Assembly: GCA_019412865.1 (NCBI GenBank)
Contig: DXOJ01000216.1
Location: 1 to 13,035 of the forward strand
Reading direction: 5' to 3'
From: Bacteroides sp.
Lineage (GTDB): Bacteria > Bacteroidota > Bacteroidia > Bacteroidales > Bacteroidaceae
DNA: 13,035 bases
Positions 1 to 7,358 of the stretch are shown piece by piece. The position numbers and the translations under genes are program-made. Below the pieces are notes generated by a model. That model did not search any database. It was not told the DNA's origin and saw nothing but the letters and a program-made list of their open reading frames with translations. Numbering within the stretch: the first letter of the stretch is position 1; the number at the start of each line of letters is the position of its first letter.

Positions 1-305
1 CTGTACGATGTGTGCTCCAGTCATTAGCTTTCAGATATCGGCTGGCTGTGGAACAGCTCAACCGTTGCCTCCCCGCTCCAATCCGTCAGTTAAATATCAT
101 CGGAGGAGGATCACAAAATAAGTTGCTCAACCAACTGACAGCTGACGAACTCGGTATTCCTGTTTATGCAGGTCCGGTGGAAGCCACTGCAATGGGAAAC
201 ATTCTAACGCAGGCAATGGCTAAAGGAGAAATTGCCAATCTTCGTGAATTGCGGGAAATTGTCACTCGCAGCGTTACACCACAAGTATATTATCCTAAAA
301 AATAA
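1..305 (+). CDS. fucK: FGGY-family sugar kinase, C-terminal part (probable L-fuculokinase); 5' end outside window
   Basis: This is the end of a carbohydrate kinase that would phosphorylate L-fuculose (or L-rhamnulose) with ATP in the cytoplasm. The reading frame is open from base 3 (codons V-R-C before the first possible start at 12), so the gene continues upstream and only about 101 residues of an expected 450-500 are present. The visible part matches the second FGGY domain: an SLAFRYR helix, then the adenosine-binding GGGSQNKLLNQLTA motif, then GPVEATAMGN. These motifs are typical of the rhamnulokinase/fuculokinase branch. The fucose assignment rests on the downstream mutarotase and FucP-type permease. 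A rhamnulokinase is the alternative. The N-terminal phosphate-binding region cannot be seen. Confidence 0.85.
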   Translation, partial: VRCVLQSLAFRYRLAVEQLNRCLPAPIRQLNIIGGGSQNKLLNQLTADELGIPVYAGPVEATAMGNILTQAMAKGEIANLRELREIVTRSVTPQVYYPKK

Positions 306-311
306 AAGTAT

Positions 312-704
312 ATGGAAACATCTAAAACCGGTTATCAGGTTCAATCTTATGACGTTCCCGTCAAACGATATTGCCAAACCCTTGATTTACGCGATTCTCC
401 GGAACTAATCGCCGAATATCGGAAAAGACATAGCCAGGCGGAAGCATGGCCGGAAATTCTTGCCGGTATCCGGGAAATTGGCATCCTGGAAATGGAAATT
501 TATATCCTGGGAACCCGACTGTTTATGATTGTCGAAACTCCCCTTGATTTTGACTGGGACACGGCAATGGAACGCCTGAACACCCTTCCCCGCCAACAGG
601 AGTGGGAAGAATATATGGCTATCTTCCAACAAGCCGCACCCGGAATGAGTTCCGCAGAGAAATGGAAACCGATGGAAAGAATGTTCCATTTGTATAATAC
701 TTAA
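312..704 (+). CDS. RhaM-family (L-rhamnose/L-fucose) sugar mutarotase
   Basis: This 130-residue protein belongs to the L-rhamnose mutarotase fold (formerly DUF718). Such enzymes interconvert the alpha and beta anomers of a 6-deoxy sugar so that the isomerase gets its preferred form. The segment EYRKRH at residues 35-40 followed by AWPEI matches the E. coli RhaM region that carries catalytic Tyr18 and His22, giving Tyr36 and His40 here. The C-terminal EKWKPMERMFHL resembles the family's ending. It has about 18 extra residues at the N-terminus compared with the 104-residue E. coli enzyme. It starts 6 bases after the kinase and ends 19 bases before the permease, so it is probably cotranscribed with them and acts on L-fucose. 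It is unrelated in sequence to FucU. Family is fairly sure; substrate is inferred from context. Confidence 0.85.
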   Translation: METSKTGYQVQSYDVPVKRYCQTLDLRDSPELIAEYRKRHSQAEAWPEILAGIREIGILEMEIYILGTRLFMIVETPLDFDWDTAMERLNTLPRQQEWEEYMAIFQQAAPGMSSAEKWKPMERMFHLYNT

Positions 705-723
705 AAAAATACCAGAAACAACC

Positions 724-2034
724 ATGAAACACACCAAGCAGTCCATCATTTCGAAAGATGGCATCAGTTATCTTATACCTTTTATTCTCATTACCTCCTG
801 TTTTGCGTTATGGGGATTTGCCAATGATATTACCAATCCGATGGTAAAGGCATTCTCTAAAATCTTCCGGATGAGTGCCACCGACGGGGCATTGGTACAG
901 GTTGCCTTCTATGGAGGCTACTTTGCAATGGCTTTCCCGGCTGCCATCTTCATCCGCAAATATTCCTACAAAGCAGGTGTTTTGTTAGGACTGGGTATGT
1001 ATGCTTTCGGAGCCTTCTTATTCTTCCCCGCCAAAATGACGGGTGAGTACTATCCGTTTCTGATTGCTTATTTTATTCTGACCTGCGGATTATCTTTCCT
1101 CGAAACAAGCTGTAATCCGTATATTCTTTCCATGGGAACGGAAGAAACAGCTACCCGGCGATTGAACCTTGCACAGTCTTTCAACCCGATGGGGTCACTT
1201 CTCGGAATGTATGTAGCCATGCAGTTCATTCAAGCGAAATTGCATCCGATGTGTACCGAAGACCGCGCATTGCTTAACGACAGCGAATTTCAAGCAATCA
1301 AAGAAAGCGACCTTAGCGTCCTGATTGCTCCTTATCTTATCATCGGACTGGTTATCGTAGCGATGTTGCTTCTGATACGGTTCGTCAAGATGCCCAAAAA
1401 TGGAGATCAGAACCATAAAATAGACTTTTTCCCTACACTGAAACGTATTTTCACCCAAACACGTTATCGTGAAGGTGTGATTGCCCAATTCTTCTATGTA
1501 GGTGCACAAATTATGTGCTGGACATTTATCATTCAGTATGGAACCCGTTTGTTCATGTCGCAAGGTATGGACGAGAAAAGTGCGGAAGTGTTATCACAGC
1601 AATATAATATTGTGGCAATGGTGATATTCTGTATCAGCCGTTTCATCTGTACATTCATTCTGCGCTATCTTAATGCAGGCAAATTATTGATGATTCTCGC
1701 TATCTTCGGAGGTATTTTCACATTAGGAACTATCTTCCTTCAGGACATCTACGGCATGTATTGTCTGGTAGCCATATCGGCCTGTATGTCACTAATGTTC
1801 CCTACCATCTACGGTATCGCCTTGAAAGGTATGGGAGATGATGCGAAGTTCGGAGCTGCCGGCCTTATTATGGCTATCCTGGGAGGTTCTGTTCTTCCAC
1901 CGCTACAGGCAAGCATCATTGATTTGGAACAAATAGCGTGGTTACCGGCTGTCAATGTTTCATTTATTCTTCCGTTCATCTGTTTTCTTGTAATTATCGG
2001 CTACGGTTACCGCACAGTGAAAAGAAACTGGTAA
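724..2034 (+). CDS. fucP: FucP-type L-fucose:H+ symporter (MFS)
   Basis: This 436-residue inner-membrane protein has about 12 hydrophobic segments, and its length is close to the 438 residues of E. coli FucP. It should import L-fucose with protons. Matches to FucP include SYLIPF near residue 15, AFYGGYF (61-67), RKYSYKAG (78-85), SFLETSCNPY (124-133), RRLNLAQSFNPMG (145-157), AQFFYVGAQIMCW and LMFPTIYGIALKGMG. Glu127 corresponds to the proton-coupling Glu135 of E. coli. The position of the second key acid, Asp46, is Asn38 here, with an acid three residues earlier (Asp35). It is the last gene of the fucose unit: two hairpins follow the stop. Related Bacteroides permeases for other sugars share this fold, so fucose specificity leans on the neighbouring kinase and mutarotase. 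Confidence 0.88.
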   Translation: MKHTKQSIISKDGISYLIPFILITSCFALWGFANDITNPMVKAFSKIFRMSATDGALVQVAFYGGYFAMAFPAAIFIRKYSYKAGVLLGLGMYAFGAFLFFPAKMTGEYYPFLIAYFILTCGLSFLETSCNPYILSMGTEETATRRLNLAQSFNPMGSLLGMYVAMQFIQAKLHPMCTEDRALLNDSEFQAIKESDLSVLIAPYLIIGLVIVAMLLLIRFVKMPKNGDQNHKIDFFPTLKRIFTQTRYREGVIAQFFYVGAQIMCWTFIIQYGTRLFMSQGMDEKSAEVLSQQYNIVAMVIFCISRFICTFILRYLNAGKLLMILAIFGGIFTLGTIFLQDIYGMYCLVAISACMSLMFPTIYGIALKGMGDDAKFGAAGLIMAILGGSVLPPLQASIIDLEQIAWLPAVNVSFILPFICFLVIIGYGYRTVKRNW

Positions 2035-2052
2035 AATACATATCTAAAAATA

Positions 2053-2081
2053 GTGACGGTATCACATTGGTATACCGTCAC
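2053..2081 (+). other. Hairpin just after fucP (10-bp stem, 9-nt loop)
   Basis: GTGACGGTAT at 2053-2062 pairs perfectly with ATACCGTCAC at 2072-2081 around a 9-base loop. No U-tract follows, so it is not a complete terminator by itself. It may protect the 3' end of the fucose mRNA or pause polymerase. Its left arm begins with the same AATAGTGACG ten-mer (2049-2058) that starts the next hairpin (2093-2102). Confidence 0.7.
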
Positions 2082-2092
2082 CATCTCACTCG

Positions 2093-2136
2093 AATAGTGA
2101 CGCCATCCCTACTGGATAGCGTCACTATTTTTTTCC
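2093..2136 (+). terminator. Strong rho-independent terminator of the fucose operon
   Basis: AATAGTGACGC (2093-2103) pairs with GCGTCACTATT (2119-2129) for 11 perfect base pairs. After one C/A mismatch the stem continues with ATCC/GGAT and closes on a 5-base loop. A run of T follows immediately (2128-2134, then CC and TTTT). This separates the fucose genes from the sigma-factor unit. Confidence 0.88.
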
Positions 2137-2241
2137 TTTTCACAGTTAAGAGTTCATAAAAACACAGAACTTGAAGTCGTTTTTTTAGTTTCCTTTTTCG
2201 CATACTAATCTTGGCTTCTTAGTATTGTTGAATTATTTACA

Positions 2242-2249
2242 TACATTTG
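2242..2249 (+). promoter_or_regulatory. Candidate -7 box (TAnnTTTG) of the sigma-factor gene
   Basis: TACATTTG at 2242-2249 is an exact match to the Bacteroides housekeeping -7 consensus. It lies 27 bases before the ATG at 2277, which places the transcript start at about 2256. No good TTTG element is seen about 20 bases further upstream; the nearest candidates are TTAG at 2219-2222 and TTG at 2228-2230. If the box is real, the in-frame TTG at 2247 cannot be the start codon because it would not be transcribed. Confidence 0.5.
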
Positions 2250-2276
2250 TCTCATACCAACAGACCTGATAAACCT

Positions 2277-2828
2277 ATGAGCCAAAACCAAGACCCTATT
2301 CATCTAGCCCGCCAATTCGAAATTATATTTACCACGCACTATTCCGCTGTTAAATATTTCTCTATAAACTTGCTCAAATCTGAAGAGGACGCAGAAGATA
2401 TCATTCAGGATGTGTTCGCTAAATTATGGACACAACCGGAGGTCTGGCTGAAAAACAAAGACATAGGCCAGTATATCTACGCCATGACTAAAAACACAAC
2501 TTTCAATTTCATCAAACGCAAAAGAGTGGAACAATCCTATCAGGAACAATTATCGCAGAAATATCTAATCGAAGACTTACTAAAATCCGAAGATACTCTC
2601 GACCCTATCTATTATAAAGAAGCACTATTAATCATCCGCCTAATTCTCGACCGCCTTCCCGAACGCCGCAGAAAAGTTTTTGAAATGAGCCGCATCAACA
2701 ATATGAGTAATATGGAGATAGCACAAACACTCAATATTTCCGTACGAACTGTGGAACACCAAATCTATCTGACCCTGCTCGAAATAAAAAAAACTATTTT
2801 TATTGCATTTTTCTTGTGTTTCTTTTAA
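2277..2828 (+). CDS. ECF-type RNA polymerase sigma factor (PUL regulator)
   Basis: This 183-residue sigma-70 family protein has only regions 2 and 4, as ECF factors do. Region 2 spans about residues 17-82, with the core-binding DAEDIIQDVFAKLW at 38-51 and AMTKNTTFNFIKRKR at 69-83. Region 4 spans about 123-171, with LDRLPERRRKVFEMSR and the helix-turn-helix MSNMEIAQTLNISVRTVEHQ (143-162). It is followed by a FecR-like anti-sigma gene and a SusC with an STN domain, the usual set for trans-envelope control of glycan-use genes in Bacteroides. It should bind RNA polymerase and activate the susC operon when glycan is sensed. ATG 2277 is preferred over the in-frame TTG at 2247 because a -7 promoter box overlaps the latter. 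The last 12 residues (TIFIAFFLCFF end) are strikingly hydrophobic. Confidence 0.93.
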   Translation: MSQNQDPIHLARQFEIIFTTHYSAVKYFSINLLKSEEDAEDIIQDVFAKLWTQPEVWLKNKDIGQYIYAMTKNTTFNFIKRKRVEQSYQEQLSQKYLIEDLLKSEDTLDPIYYKEALLIIRLILDRLPERRRKVFEMSRINNMSNMEIAQTLNISVRTVEHQIYLTLLEIKKTIFIAFFLCFF

Positions 2829-2884
2829 GTAATCCCCCATTTTCGATTGTGCTAATAGTGTAACCACTAAAAAGAACAGCGCAA

Positions 2885-3871
2885 ATGAGGAACTTTTTTC
2901 AGAAAATACTGATATTATTTACCGGCAATAACTATCCGGAAGCTACCCAAAATGAATTCTATCAATGGCTTGTAGATGAGGATCATGCATCCCAGAAAGA
3001 AGATGCTTTGAGAGAGCTATGGAACAAAGCGCAACGGCAAAAAAACGTGAAAGGAATGCAGAAGTCTTACGAGCGCCTGAAAAAACAGGAAGGTATTCCA
3101 ACCGTACCCAAAGAGAGAAGAATTCGCCCAATACATATATGGCAATCCGCAGCTGCTATCTTATTCCTCCTGCTTGCCTCTTCGGTCTATCTATCGACTG
3201 TAGGCACAAAAGCGGAAACCGACTTGTTACAGCAATATATTCCGATAGCAGAAATGAGAAGTTTGACGCTGCCCGACGGAACAAAAGTGCAACTCAACTC
3301 GAAAAGTACACTTTTATATCCGCAGGAGTTTACCGGAGATAGTCGTAGTGTATTCCTGTTAGGCGAAGCCAACTTCAAGGTTAAGCCGGACAAGAAACGT
3401 CCGTTTATCGTGAAATCCAATGATTTACAGATTACTGCTTTAGGTACGGAATTTAATGTATCTGCCTACCCTGAAAGCCAGGAAATAGCAACGACCCTCA
3501 TTTCAGGCAGTATCCGTGTAGATTATAACAATCTGACAACAAGTGTCATTCTCCATCCCAACGAACAGTTTGCCTATAACAGAAACAATAAGAAATATGA
3601 TCTCTCCAATCCGGATATGGACGATGTGACAGCCTGGCAACGCGGAGAACTGGTTCTGCAAAAGATGACGCTGACGGACATCATCAACGTATTGGAGCGA
3701 AAATATCCTTATGCCTTTGTATATAGTATCAAGAACCTCAAAAACGACAGGTTCAGTTTTCGTTTCAAGGACAACGCACCACTCGAAGAAGTGATGGAAA
3801 TCATCGTGAACGTGGTCGGACAAATGGACTATAGAATAGTAGAAGACAAGTGCTATCTAACAAGAATATAA
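2885..3871 (+). CDS. FecR-like anti-sigma factor, inner membrane
   Basis: This 328-residue protein is built in the usual three parts. A cytoplasmic N-terminal segment (about 1-85) would hold the sigma factor. One membrane segment lies at about 87-104 (WQSAAAILFLLLASSVYL). A periplasmic part carries the FecR domain, including LPDGTKVQLNSKSTLLYP (129-146), GEANFKVKPDKKRPFIVKS (160-178) and the TALGTEFNV motif (184-192), followed by a DUF4974-like C-terminal domain (about 258-325). The periplasmic part is expected to receive the signal from the STN domain of the downstream SusC and release the sigma factor. It starts 56 bases after the sigma gene, in the same direction. Both its length and domain order are normal for the family. 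Confidence 0.93.
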   Translation: MRNFFQKILILFTGNNYPEATQNEFYQWLVDEDHASQKEDALRELWNKAQRQKNVKGMQKSYERLKKQEGIPTVPKERRIRPIHIWQSAAAILFLLLASSVYLSTVGTKAETDLLQQYIPIAEMRSLTLPDGTKVQLNSKSTLLYPQEFTGDSRSVFLLGEANFKVKPDKKRPFIVKSNDLQITALGTEFNVSAYPESQEIATTLISGSIRVDYNNLTTSVILHPNEQFAYNRNNKKYDLSNPDMDDVTAWQRGELVLQKMTLTDIINVLERKYPYAFVYSIKNLKNDRFSFRFKDNAPLEEVMEIIVNVVGQMDYRIVEDKCYLTRI

Positions 3872-3894
3872 CTTTTTAACCTTATATGCCATGC

Positions 3895-3936
3895 AAAAAA
3901 ATACCCGGAACAGAGGCCTCACTCCGTCCCGGATAT
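3895..3936 (-). terminator. Minus-strand intrinsic terminator in the anti-sigma/susC gap
   Basis: Read on the minus strand, ATATCCGGGACGGAG (3936-3922) pairs along all 15 positions with CTCTGTTCCGGGTAT (3915-3901) across a 6-base loop, including three G-U pairs. Seven T follow in the minus-strand reading (from 3901 to 3895). On the plus strand the same three positions become C/A mismatches and there is no T-run after the stem. The structure therefore makes sense only as a terminator of minus-strand transcription. Confidence 0.7.
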
Positions 3937-3956
3937 GAAATCTGAATTCCCAATAT

Positions 3957-3970
3957 TAGAGTTTACTCTA
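3957..3970. promoter_or_regulatory. Palindrome TAGAGT-TT-ACTCTA upstream of susC
   Basis: Two perfect 6-base arms (3957-3962 and 3965-3970) flank a 2-base centre, 46 bases before the susC ATG. It could be a protein-binding dyad near the sigma-dependent promoter of susC, or a small hairpin in the leader and in the predicted antisense RNA. No function can be assigned from the sequence alone. Confidence 0.35.
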
Positions 3971-4015
3971 CAAATTACCTCGAAATAATTTAGTCAATAA
4001 CCTAATACTAAGAAA

Positions 4016-7000
4016 ATGCTACAAATTTATAAATTTATAGTAGACAAGAAGACAAAGGGAAGAAGTTTTATGCTTTTTTTCTGTTTGATGCTCGCCACAA
4101 CAGTTTCCCTTGCACAAAATGGCGCTAAAATCACTATTAAAAAGAATAGTATATCTGTGATTGAAGCACTGAAAGAAGTTGAAAAACAATCCGGTATGTC
4201 CGTAGGCTACAACGATTCCCAACTGAAAAACAAACCGGCCATCACCCTCAATATAGAGGCGGCTTCGTTGGAAAATGCGCTCGCTCAAATTCTCAAAGGT
4301 ACAGGTTTCACCTATCAACTGAAAGAGAAATATATCATGATTATTCCGGAACAAAAGAAAGAAAGCAACCCGACCAAAAAGATCACCGGTAAGGTAGTTG
4401 ATGAAAACAACGATCCCTTGATCGGAGTGAACATCAAAGTGGAAGGCACTGCCGCCGGATCTATCACAGACATCGACGGGAACTTCCTGATCGAAGCTTC
4501 CACCGGAAATACACTGACATTTACTTATATCGGTTATACTTCAGGAAGCATTAAAGTCACCAACCAGAATAATTACCGCATTCAACTGACAGCCGATACG
4601 CAACAGCTATCGGAAGTTGTAGTAACTGCTCTCGGCATCAAACGCGAGCAAAAAGCATTGAGCTACAACGTCCAGCAAATCAGAGCAGACAAGATGCCGG
4701 AAATAAAAGACGCCAACTTTATCAACAGTTTGAGCGGAAAGGCTGCCGGCGTTGTCATTAATGCTTCTTCTTCCGGTGTGGGAGGTGCCAGTAAAGTGGT
4801 GATGCGTGGTACAAAGTCTATCGAGCAGAGCAGTAATGCGCTATACGTCATTGACGGTATTCCGATGTATAACTTCGGCGGTGGAGGCGGTACTGAATTT
4901 GACTCCAAAGGTGCTACGGAAGCCATTGCGGATATTAATCCCGACGATATTGAAAGCATCTCTTTCCTGACAGGTGCGGCAGCAGCCGCAATGTATGGCA
5001 GCAACGCTGCCAACGGCGCTATTGTAGTGACTACCAAGCGGGGACAGATAGGAAAACTGTCGGCTACTTTCTCAAGCAGCATGGAATTTATGAACCCATT
5101 TGTATTGCCCAAGTTTCAGAATCGGTATGGAACCGGTACACGGGGCGATGCGGAAGGTTCTCCCATATTAAGTTGGGGGCCTAAACTGAATCCGGCCAAC
5201 CAAACAGGATATGAACCCACCGACTTCTTTGATACGGGAGCGGCTTACAGCAACTCCATCACCCTCTCGACAGGTACGGACAAGAACCAAACGTTCTTTT
5301 CTGCCGCAGCAGTCAATTCAGAAGGAATGATTCCGAACAATAGGTACAACCGATATAATTTCACATTTCGCAATACGACTCATTTCCTGAATGACAAGAT
5401 GAAATTGGATGTAGGAGCCAGTTATATCATACAAAATGACCGCAACATGACCAATCAAGGAGTTTATTCCAATCCATTGGTTTCGGCTTACCTGTTTCCA
5501 CGGGGCGATGACTTTTCTCTAGTAAAAGCCTTCGAACGTTATGACGAAGCACGTAAAATCAATGTGGCTTACTGGCCGCAAGGTGAAGGGGATTTGCGTA
5601 TGCAGAATCCTTACTGGATTGCTTACCGGAACGTCCGCACGAATGAGAAAAAGCGTTATATGCTGAATGCCGGACTGACATACGACATTTTGGACTGGCT
5701 GAATGTATCGGCACGTATCCGCGTGGATAACACCGACAATACTTATCAGCAAAAGCTATACGCAAGTACGATCTCTACACTGACCGAAGGTAGTACCCAG
5801 GGACATTACACCATCCAAAAGGTGAACGAAACACAGACGTATGCCGACTTCATGGTGAATATCAATAAACGCATTGACGACTTCACGGTAGTAGTCAATG
5901 CCGGTACTTCATTGAGCGACAACTCCAGTGATTTACTGGGTTACGGTGGTCCGATTCGCGACACGGGAGTACCCAACGTATTCAATGTATTTGATTTGGA
6001 TAATGCCAAGAAACGGGCAACACAGGAGGGTTGGGAAGAAATGACGCAGTCTATTTTTGCCAGTGCGGAAATAGGATGGAAAAGCATGCTGTACCTGACG
6101 TTGACCGGACGTAACGACTGGGCTTCCCAGTTGAAAGGCTCGAATCCTACTTCTTTCTTCTATCCATCGGTAGGTCTTTCGGCAGTAATCAGCGAAATGG
6201 TGACATTACCCAAAGCGATTGATTACCTGAAAGTACGCGGATCATTCAGTTCTGTGGGTACCCCCTACCCGCGTTTTCTGGTACAACCGACTTACAGCTA
6301 TGACCCTACCAAACAGGACTGGAACGCCAAAACCCATTATCCTATCGGCAAACTGAAACCGGAACGTACCGACTCCTGGGAAATAGGTGTGGACGGAACT
6401 TTCTTCAAGGATTTCAAAGTCAGTGGTTCATTCTACTATGCCAATACCTATAACCAGACATTCGACCCGAAAATCACCGTATCTTCCGGCTATTCGACTC
6501 TTTATGTGCAAACCGGTTATGTACGCAATCTCGGTGTCGAGGGGCTACTCTCTTACGGACATACATGGCGCGACTTCGGATGGAACAGTAACTTCACTTT
6601 CTCCTGGAATAAAAACAAAATTGTGGAGTTGGTTAAGGACTATGTGCATCCCGAAACCGGAGAAATCGTCAACAAAGACCGCCTTGAACTAAAAGGACTG
6701 GGATATACCAAATTTATCCTGAAAGAAGGAGGCACACTGGGAGACCTGTACACGAATGCCGACTTCATACGTGACGATAAAGGCTATATCCAGATAGACA
6801 AAAATGGGGATGTCGCCAAAACGGATAATCTACCTGACATCAAATTAGGCAGCGTATTTCCTAAAGCAAACCTGGCATGGAACAACAGCTTTTCTTACAA
6901 AGGTATTTATGCGGGATTCCAATTAAGCGCCCGCCTGGGAGGTATTGTTTATTCAGCCACACAGGCTGCTCTCGACCAATATGGCGTATCCGAAGCATCT

Positions 7001-7354
7001 GCTGCCGCCCGTGACCGTGGCGGAGTACTCGTCAACGGACGTAGCTGGGTGAACGCACAGCAGTATTACGAGATTGTAGCTACCTCAAGCGGGCTGCCGC
7101 AATATTATACATATAGTGCCACAAATCTGCGTTTGCAGGAAGCGCACATCGGATACACCATCCCCCGCAAATGGTTGGGTAATATCTGCGACATCAACGT
7201 CTCTGTAGTGGGACGTAACCTGTGGATGATTTATTGCAAAGCACCTTTCGACCCGGAAGCGATTGCCACAACAAGCAATTTCTATCAGGGAATCGACTAC
7301 TTCATGATGCCCAGTACACGCAATTTTGGTTTTAATGTAAAGATTAACTTCTAA
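4016..7354 (+). CDS. SusC-like TonB-dependent glycan transporter with STN signalling domain
   Basis: This 1112-residue outer-membrane protein should import glycan fragments together with the SusD-like lipoprotein encoded 4 bases later. In order it has a signal peptide ending near SLAQ (residues 31-34), an STN domain (about 38-111), a carboxypeptidase-D-like repeat (about 123-192, ITGKVVDENNDPLIGVNIKV), a TonB-box-like LSEVVVTALGIKRE (199-211), a plug domain (about 212-345, with LYVIDGIPM and NAANGAIVVTTKRGQ), and a 22-strand-type barrel. The barrel includes the family hallmark LTGRNDWASQL and a terminal phenylalanine. The STN domain is the part that contacts FecR anti-sigma factors, so this protein probably also signals glycan arrival. 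ATG 4016 is used; a later in-frame ATG at 4070 would leave a shorter but workable signal peptide. Its leader carries a predicted antisense RNA. The substrate cannot be read from the sequence. Confidence 0.95.
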   Translation: MLQIYKFIVDKKTKGRSFMLFFCLMLATTVSLAQNGAKITIKKNSISVIEALKEVEKQSGMSVGYNDSQLKNKPAITLNIEAASLENALAQILKGTGFTYQLKEKYIMIIPEQKKESNPTKKITGKVVDENNDPLIGVNIKVEGTAAGSITDIDGNFLIEASTGNTLTFTYIGYTSGSIKVTNQNNYRIQLTADTQQLSEVVVTALGIKREQKALSYNVQQIRADKMPEIKDANFINSLSGKAAGVVINASSSGVGGASKVVMRGTKSIEQSSNALYVIDGIPMYNFGGGGGTEFDSKGATEAIADINPDDIESISFLTGAAAAAMYGSNAANGAIVVTTKRGQIGKLSATFSSSMEFMNPFVLPKFQNRYGTGTRGDAEGSPILSWGPKLNPANQTGYEPTDFFDTGAAYSNSITLSTGTDKNQTFFSAAAVNSEGMIPNNRYNRYNFTFRNTTHFLNDKMKLDVGASYIIQNDRNMTNQGVYSNPLVSAYLFPRGDDFSLVKAFERYDEARKINVAYWPQGEGDLRMQNPYWIAYRNVRTNEKKRYMLNAGLTYDILDWLNVSARIRVDNTDNTYQQKLYASTISTLTEGSTQGHYTIQKVNETQTYADFMVNINKRIDDFTVVVNAGTSLSDNSSDLLGYGGPIRDTGVPNVFNVFDLDNAKKRATQEGWEEMTQSIFASAEIGWKSMLYLTLTGRNDWASQLKGSNPTSFFYPSVGLSAVISEMVTLPKAIDYLKVRGSFSSVGTPYPRFLVQPTYSYDPTKQDWNAKTHYPIGKLKPERTDSWEIGVDGTFFKDFKVSGSFYYANTYNQTFDPKITVSSGYSTLYVQTGYVRNLGVEGLLSYGHTWRDFGWNSNFTFSWNKNKIVELVKDYVHPETGEIVNKDRLELKGLGYTKFILKEGGTLGDLYTNADFIRDDKGYIQIDKNGDVAKTDNLPDIKLGSVFPKANLAWNNSFSYKGIYAGFQLSARLGGIVYSATQAALDQYGVSEASAAARDRGGVLVNGRSWVNAQQYYEIVATSSGLPQYYTYSATNLRLQEAHIGYTIPRKWLGNICDINVSVVGRNLWMIYCKAPFDPEAIATTSNFYQGIDYFMMPSTRNFGFNVKINF
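4022..4029 (-). promoter_or_regulatory. Minus-strand -7 box for the predicted antisense RNA
   Basis: On the minus strand this reads TAAATTTG, an exact TAnnTTTG match. A TTTG lies further upstream on that strand (plus-strand CAAA at 4053-4056), but the spacing of 23 bases is longer than usual. The box overlaps the first codons of susC. The surrounding AT-rich sequence raises the risk of a chance match; the well-placed terminator downstream is what gives it weight. Confidence 0.45.
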
Positions 7355-7358
7355 AACT

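Larger units (their letters stand above)
3895..4015 (-). ncRNA. Predicted DonS-like cis-antisense RNA over the susC leader
   Basis: A minus-strand transcript of about 120 nt is predicted from two independent signals. One is a perfect TAnnTTTG box reading leftward at 4029-4022; the other is the minus-strand terminator at 3936-3895. The 5' end should lie at about 4014-4016, at the susC start codon, so the RNA would be complementary to nearly the whole susC leader. It would also contain a small hairpin from the 3957-3970 palindrome. Antisense RNAs placed this way (DonS in B. fragilis and relatives) are reported to repress susC-type operons in sigma/anti-sigma PULs. The location and terminator are seen in the sequence; expression and repression are inferred. 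The ends are approximate. Confidence 0.55.

Noticed and set aside
1938..2159. 73-residue plus-strand frame across the end of fucP and the terminators
   Set aside because: It overlaps fucP in another frame and runs through both terminator hairpins; there is no ribosome site or recognisable protein.
2247..2276. Upstream TTG start that would add ten residues to the sigma factor
   Set aside because: The TTG overlaps the candidate -7 box TACATTTG, so it would lie before the transcript start. ATG 2277 gives a normal ECF length.
3986..3993. Plus-strand TAATTTAG as a housekeeping -7 box for susC
   Set aside because: It has one mismatch to TAnnTTTG and only a poor TTTA at -33. A susC gene in a sigma/anti-sigma PUL is expected to use the ECF factor, whose site I cannot recognise.
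4663..5112. 149-residue open frame on the minus strand inside susC
   Set aside because: It lies wholly opposite the well-conserved plug domain of SusC, has low-complexity composition (runs of Ala, Pro and Leu) and resembles no known protein.
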